DNA of 64,000 bases from Rhodobacteraceae bacterium EL53 (GTDB taxonomy: Bacteria > Pseudomonadota > Alphaproteobacteria > Rhodobacterales > Rhodobacteraceae): contig OMPR01000007.1 of the NCBI GenBank assembly GCA_900313015.1, positions 104,350 to 168,349 on the forward strand, given 5' to 3'. Both the position numbers and the translations under genes were made by a program. Of the stretch, positions 60,993 through 64,000 are shown piece by piece. How positions within the stretch are numbered: the stretch's first letter is position 1; every line of letters begins with the position of its first letter. Under the pieces are notes generated by a model, which ran no database searches, was not told the DNA's origin, and saw only the letters and a program-made list of their open reading frames with translations.

Positions 60993-61424
60993 ATGATGCC
61001 AGATCTTCAACCCGGACAGAGACTTGCGCGCGGCGTTGCCCGTCATTTGACCAGCCATGGTTTTGTTTCTGTTGAGGAATTCGTGCCAGCACGCGGGTTG
61101 CGCGTGGATGTGATCGGGCTGGGCCCCAAGGGCGAGATCTGGGTGATCGAATGCAAGTCCAGTCGCGCAGATTTTCAATCGGACAGCAAGTGGCAGGGCT
61201 ATCTGGAGTGGTGCGATCGCTATTTCTGGGCGGTTGATCTGGAGTTTCCTACCGAGCTGCTGCCGGACGAAACTGGGCTGATCATTGCCGATTCCTATGG
61301 CGCAGAGATCATTCGCATGGGGCCTGAGGCAAAGCTGGCTCCGGCGCGGCGCAAAAAGATGATCCAGAAATTCGCCACGGATGCCGCGCGGCGCCTGTTG
61401 GCGCTGCGCGATCCAAGGATTTAG
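60993..61424 (+). CDS. mmcB: MmcB-family DNA repair protein
   Basis: A 143-aa protein with a restriction-endonuclease-like core: RVDVIGLGPKGEIWVIECKS, the D...E-x-K pattern of PD-(D/E)XK enzymes, and YLEWCDRYFWAV, matching MmcB. In Caulobacter MmcB is SOS-induced and protects from mitomycin C. A LexA-box-like site upstream supports the same control. Its stop overlaps that of the convergent gene. Confidence 0.85.
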   Translation: MMPDLQPGQRLARGVARHLTSHGFVSVEEFVPARGLRVDVIGLGPKGEIWVIECKSSRADFQSDSKWQGYLEWCDRYFWAVDLEFPTELLPDETGLIIADSYGAEIIRMGPEAKLAPARRKKMIQKFATDAARRLLALRDPRI

Positions 61425-61609
61425 CCGGTCACGCTGCGCGCGGCCTGTGCAGCGGCGCGGATCTCTTCTGCAATTTCTTCGGCTTCTTCTGGATCGAAAT
61501 CCATTGGGACCTCGATGCCTTGCGATTCGATAAAGATTCGAACCATGCCTTCGTCGGTTGGACCGATCTGCAGGTTGGCTTCGATTTCGCTTTCGGTGTT
61601 GATACCCAT
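61421..61609 (-). CDS. Small acidic conserved protein (DUF6324-like)
   Basis: A 62-aa acidic protein: MGINTESEIEANLQIGPTDE, GMVRIFIESQGIEVPMDFDP, then an EEAEEIAEEI helix. I recall it as DUF6324, usual in Rhodobacteraceae. ATG 61609, with GGAG upstream, is preferred to the longer frame. Its TAA overlaps the mmcB TAG by two bases. Function unknown. Confidence 0.7.
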   Translation of the reverse strand: MGINTESEIEANLQIGPTDEGMVRIFIESQGIEVPMDFDPEEAEEIAEEIRAAAQAARSVTG

Positions 61610-61687
61610 GTCTGTCTCCGCTGGATGCGGGTTTCTGCTATCGCCAAGTGGGTTGTAAATCAAGCAGGGTTCGGGGTTTGATGGGGT

Positions 61688-62170
61688 ATGAGTACGGTAA
61701 ACATACGTAGATTCGAACCATCAGATGCCGCATGGGTGATTGCGCAGCATGGGCAGCATTATGCGCAGGAAGAAGGATTCGACGACAGCTTTGGGGACTT
61801 GGTGACGCAAATCCTGAAAGATTTCGTAGATGGCCATAATCCAGCACGGGAACGGGGATGGATCGCAACCGTTGATGGGCAACGGGTCGGGTGCATTTTC
61901 TGTGTCAGTATTGGCGCTTATACGGCCAAGTTGCGGCTGTTCTTGCTGACACCACAGGCGCGCGGGCAGGGGCTGGGACATCGGTTGTTGAGCACTTGCA
62001 TGGATTTTGCGCGTGAGGTCGGTTATAGTGAAATGGTACTTTGGACGCACGAAAGTCACCGGGCCGCTTGTGCCTTATATGCGGCGAATGGGTGGGAGAT
62101 GGTCGACAGCACATCGGTTCATTCCTTTGGGGTGGATTTGATTGAACAAACTTGGCGAATTGATCTTTAA
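61688..62170 (+). CDS. GNAT-family N-acetyltransferase
   Basis: A 160-aa acetyltransferase with the acetyl-CoA loop LTPQARGQGLGHRLLSTCMD (about 97-116), then MVLWTHESHRAACALYAANG typical of the fourth motif. No RBS of note. Substrate unknown. Confidence 0.85.
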   Translation: MSTVNIRRFEPSDAAWVIAQHGQHYAQEEGFDDSFGDLVTQILKDFVDGHNPARERGWIATVDGQRVGCIFCVSIGAYTAKLRLFLLTPQARGQGLGHRLLSTCMDFAREVGYSEMVLWTHESHRAACALYAANGWEMVDSTSVHSFGVDLIEQTWRIDL

Positions 62171-62214
62171 CCCCCTTGCAAACCCTCGGAGACTTCTCTA
62201 AATCGCCCCTCAGT

Positions 62215-62291
62215 GCCGCCATAGCTCAGTAGGTTAGAGCGCCTGATTGTGGATCAGGAGGTCCCCCGTTCGAGCCGGGGTGGTGGTACCA
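62215..62291 (+). tRNA. tRNA-His (anticodon GTG), lacking G-1
   Basis: A 77-base tRNA with acceptor GCCGCCA / TGGTGGT (two G-U pairs), anticodon loop TTGTGGA with GTG, T-arm CCCCG-TTCGAGC-CGGGG and an encoded CCA. Position -1 is T and the discriminator is A73, instead of the nearly universal G-1 and C73 of tRNA-His. This is the known alphaproteobacterial exception, in which HisRS recognises a different set of bases. Confidence 0.95.
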
Positions 62292-62510
62292 CTTCCTTCC
62301 TCTTTTAGCTTTGAAATTTAGATGCGCTCTGGCGTGTGGATGTCTGCGTTGGTGCGTGTGCACCCGGCTTTGCACAAATGGCGGGTCTGACGTGCTATTG
62401 TTGATTTGAAATCCCAGTTTATTCGAGAACACCCGGTTTTTGTTCGAATTTTTATGCAAGTTGTGCGGAATCGCCTAAACTGCTCTCTGGTGAACGGGGG
62501 AGTGTGTGTG

Positions 62511-63752
62511 ATGCAGAACATAGATCGTGTTGAACACTGTGTATCCTTGCCTGATGATGCCCCGGAACAGGTCCGCCGCATGTGTGGGCTAGAGACCGAC
62601 AGCGAGCTGCGGATTCTGTTCTTTGGCGGGCCGGGGGATGTGGTTGGAACCTTCAACCGCTGGGCCGAGGGGCATCAGGACCCCAGAACACCCGTAATCG
62701 CCTATTCCAGCATGTTCTACACCCTCTCACGCAAGCTGCGCGCTAAGGGGCTGATCCTGACCGAAAGCGATATCGCCCCTGACACCCCAGCAGATGATTT
62801 TGAGTTCATCTACACGCCACGCAAGCATGGCGGTGGGCGGATTGGCTATCGGATTGATGAATATAACTTTTGCCGGACGGGCAGGGACCGGGTTAAGCAG
62901 CTGAACCCGCATGTGATCATCATCGGAGGTGATGTGCCGAATGCTTTGGTCCGCACTCTCCCGGACAGTGCGCGGGTGATCCTTACGGTTCACAATGCCT
63001 TTTGGCCGATGGGGCAGCAGCCAACGGATTTCCGGGGGCAGAGACAGTTGGCGCGCAAACGTCAGGCGTTTCGTCGGGTGGATGCGGCCGTGTGTACCTC
63101 CCTCGAGTGCGCGCAGCAGTTAGAGGTTTTGGGCGTCCGACGAGAGACATGTTTTGTTGAGATGCCACAGATCTTGAGCCAGTTTGCACCGGATACACCC
63201 AGAGCACAGGACAGAGAGGCCCGGAGGCTTGTGTTTTTAGGTCGGGTCGAGCCCGAAAAAGGGGTGTTTGATCTTGTCTCAGCTTTTGACAGGCTGGCTG
63301 AAGACGCCCCTGATGTGACCCTCAGTATTGCGGGTGTTGGGTCAGCTTCGGCTGATCTGGAGCGGATGGTAGCCGCATCCCCCTTCAAGGACCGTATCAC
63401 GCTGCATGGATTGTTGGGGGCAGAACAGGTGCATGCGTTGTTGGCGCAATCGGATCTGTTGATTTGCCCAACGCAGGACTTTGAGGGATTGGCGTTGGTG
63501 GTGATTGAGGCCGCAATCCATAATGTGCCATCCGTCACGAGTTCTATCGTGCCTGCGCGGGATTTGTTCCAGGAGGGCAGCGTTGAATTTCCAGCGCGCG
63601 ATGTGGAGGCTTTGACCGAATGCTTGCGGTCTGTGGTTTTGGACAGAGACCGGTATCGGGAGATGACGGGTGCATTGCCCGCGTTGACAGAACGGTTTCT
63701 TGACAGGTCACAGTCTTGGGGGTCGATGATGTACAAGGCCCTGACGGTGTAA
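62511..63752 (+). CDS. Glycosyltransferase family 4/1
   Basis: A 413-aa GT-B glycosyltransferase. The C-terminal domain has RLVFLGRVEPEKGVFDLVSA, SIAGVGS, ITLHGLLGAEQVHALLAQSD and the nucleotide-sugar site CPTQDFEGLALVVIEAAIHN (E-x7-E-like). N-terminal region (about 35-200) starts LRILFFGGPGD. ATG 62511, with GGGGGAG upstream, is preferred to the far-upstream Met. Probably makes a surface polysaccharide or glycolipid; no other sugar genes adjacent. Confidence 0.85.
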   Translation: MQNIDRVEHCVSLPDDAPEQVRRMCGLETDSELRILFFGGPGDVVGTFNRWAEGHQDPRTPVIAYSSMFYTLSRKLRAKGLILTESDIAPDTPADDFEFIYTPRKHGGGRIGYRIDEYNFCRTGRDRVKQLNPHVIIIGGDVPNALVRTLPDSARVILTVHNAFWPMGQQPTDFRGQRQLARKRQAFRRVDAAVCTSLECAQQLEVLGVRRETCFVEMPQILSQFAPDTPRAQDREARRLVFLGRVEPEKGVFDLVSAFDRLAEDAPDVTLSIAGVGSASADLERMVAASPFKDRITLHGLLGAEQVHALLAQSDLLICPTQDFEGLALVVIEAAIHNVPSVTSSIVPARDLFQEGSVEFPARDVEALTECLRSVVLDRDRYREMTGALPALTERFLDRSQSWGSMMYKALTV

Positions 63753-63801
63753 GTGTCCGTCGAGCGCAGAGTTTGAATTGATCATTGGGAAGGGTTTTAT
63801 T

Positions 63802-63815
63802 TGAACGTATGTTCA
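63802..63815. promoter_or_regulatory. TetR-type operator palindrome
   Basis: TGAAC-GTAT-GTTCA, perfect arms, ends 14 bases before the ATG of the TetR gene. Likely autorepression site. Confidence 0.5.
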
Positions 63816-63829
63816 GATAGCCTGCTATT

Positions 63830-64000
63830 ATGGCACGTACCCAAGGTTCACATTCCGATATCACAGGCCCGCGTATTCGTGCGGCTGCTTTGCAATTGTT
63901 TGCGCGTCATGGCTATGCGGCTGTGTCGATGCGCCAGATTGCCAAAGAGGTGGGCGTGCAGGCGGGTGCGTTGTATAATTATACCCCGGATAAGCAAAGC
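63830..64000 (+). CDS. TetR/AcrR-family regulator, cut by the window edge
   Basis: The first 57 residues of a TetR-family protein are visible: RIRAAALQLFARHGYAAVSM, RQIAKEVGVQAGALYNYTPD. This is the complete HTH with its standard G-Y-A-A-V-S-M core. The ligand-binding domain lies beyond the window. A palindrome just upstream suggests it represses itself. Target genes not visible. Confidence 0.85.
   Translation, partial: MARTQGSHSDITGPRIRAAALQLFARHGYAAVSMRQIAKEVGVQAGALYNYTPDKQS

Noticed and set aside
1-64000. CRISPR array, rRNA operon, intact insertion sequence or prophage
   Set aside because: No regularly spaced repeats, rRNA signature, transposase with terminal repeats or phage structural gene was found on reading through.

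Overview
The window looks like a chromosomal segment of a marine Rhodobacteraceae (Roseobacter-group alphaproteobacterium). Three things point there: the hom-glpX-recJ order, the rluD-rpoH pair and the ribB-ribH-nusB run; small conserved families typical of the group (DUF6476-, DUF6324- and MmcB-like proteins, Hint-domain proteins); and a tRNA-His with A73 and no G-1, a known alphaproteobacterial peculiarity. Base composition is moderately GC-rich throughout, but the first ~12.5 kb and the 21.6-22.2 kb stretch are looser, with broken genes and long non-coding spans.

Layout. 0-12.5 kb is an accessory, decaying region: an AraC-type C-terminal fragment, a SAM methyltransferase, an OprB-like porin broken by in-frame stops beside an intact secreted amidohydrolase with a divergent AraC regulator, a sulfur-scavenging cassette (TauD-type dioxygenase, arylsulfatase, divergent LysR regulator), a broken ornithine cyclodeaminase, and a YjhX-GNAT pair. 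13.0-21.6 kb is a ten-gene cobalamin operon led by a B12 riboswitch: btuB-btuF-btuC-btuD-cbiZ-unknown-exbB-exbD-exbD-tonB. It encodes the outer-membrane receptor, the ABC importer, corrinoid salvage and a private energising complex. The unknown 333-aa protein inside it is the best candidate for undescribed biology here.

22.2-34.8 kb is housekeeping: tRNA-Glu, recJ, glpX, hom, a lipoprotein, rluD, rpoH (preceded by a sigma-32-like promoter), an Old Yellow Enzyme/FAD fusion oxidoreductase, a THUMP-domain RNA methyltransferase, a membrane dipeptidase and a DksA/TraR zinc-finger protein. 34.8-39.7 kb is a carnitine-degradation locus: GlxA-type regulator, BKACE enzyme, carnitine dehydrogenase-thioesterase fusion and an SDR, with an opposite-strand DUF1203 gene inside. 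39.7-49.3 kb holds an XRE regulator, a desaturase, an EamA transporter, a DEAD-box helicase, a glycosyltransferase, prfC, an orphan BrnA-like antitoxin and small proteins.

49.5-58.3 kb holds a Hint protein, an atypical SDR, an AlkD-like HEAT-repeat protein, an arsenite methyltransferase, an orphan ABC ATPase, a proline-racemase-family enzyme and ribB-ribH-nusB. 58.4-64 kb carries a LuxR solo, an ArsR-SRPBCC pair with clear operators, mmcB with a LexA-box-like site, a GNAT gene, tRNA-His, a glycosyltransferase and the start of a TetR gene cut by the window edge. Two kinds of interspersed non-coding repeat occur twice each. No CRISPR array, intact insertion sequence, rRNA or prophage was seen.
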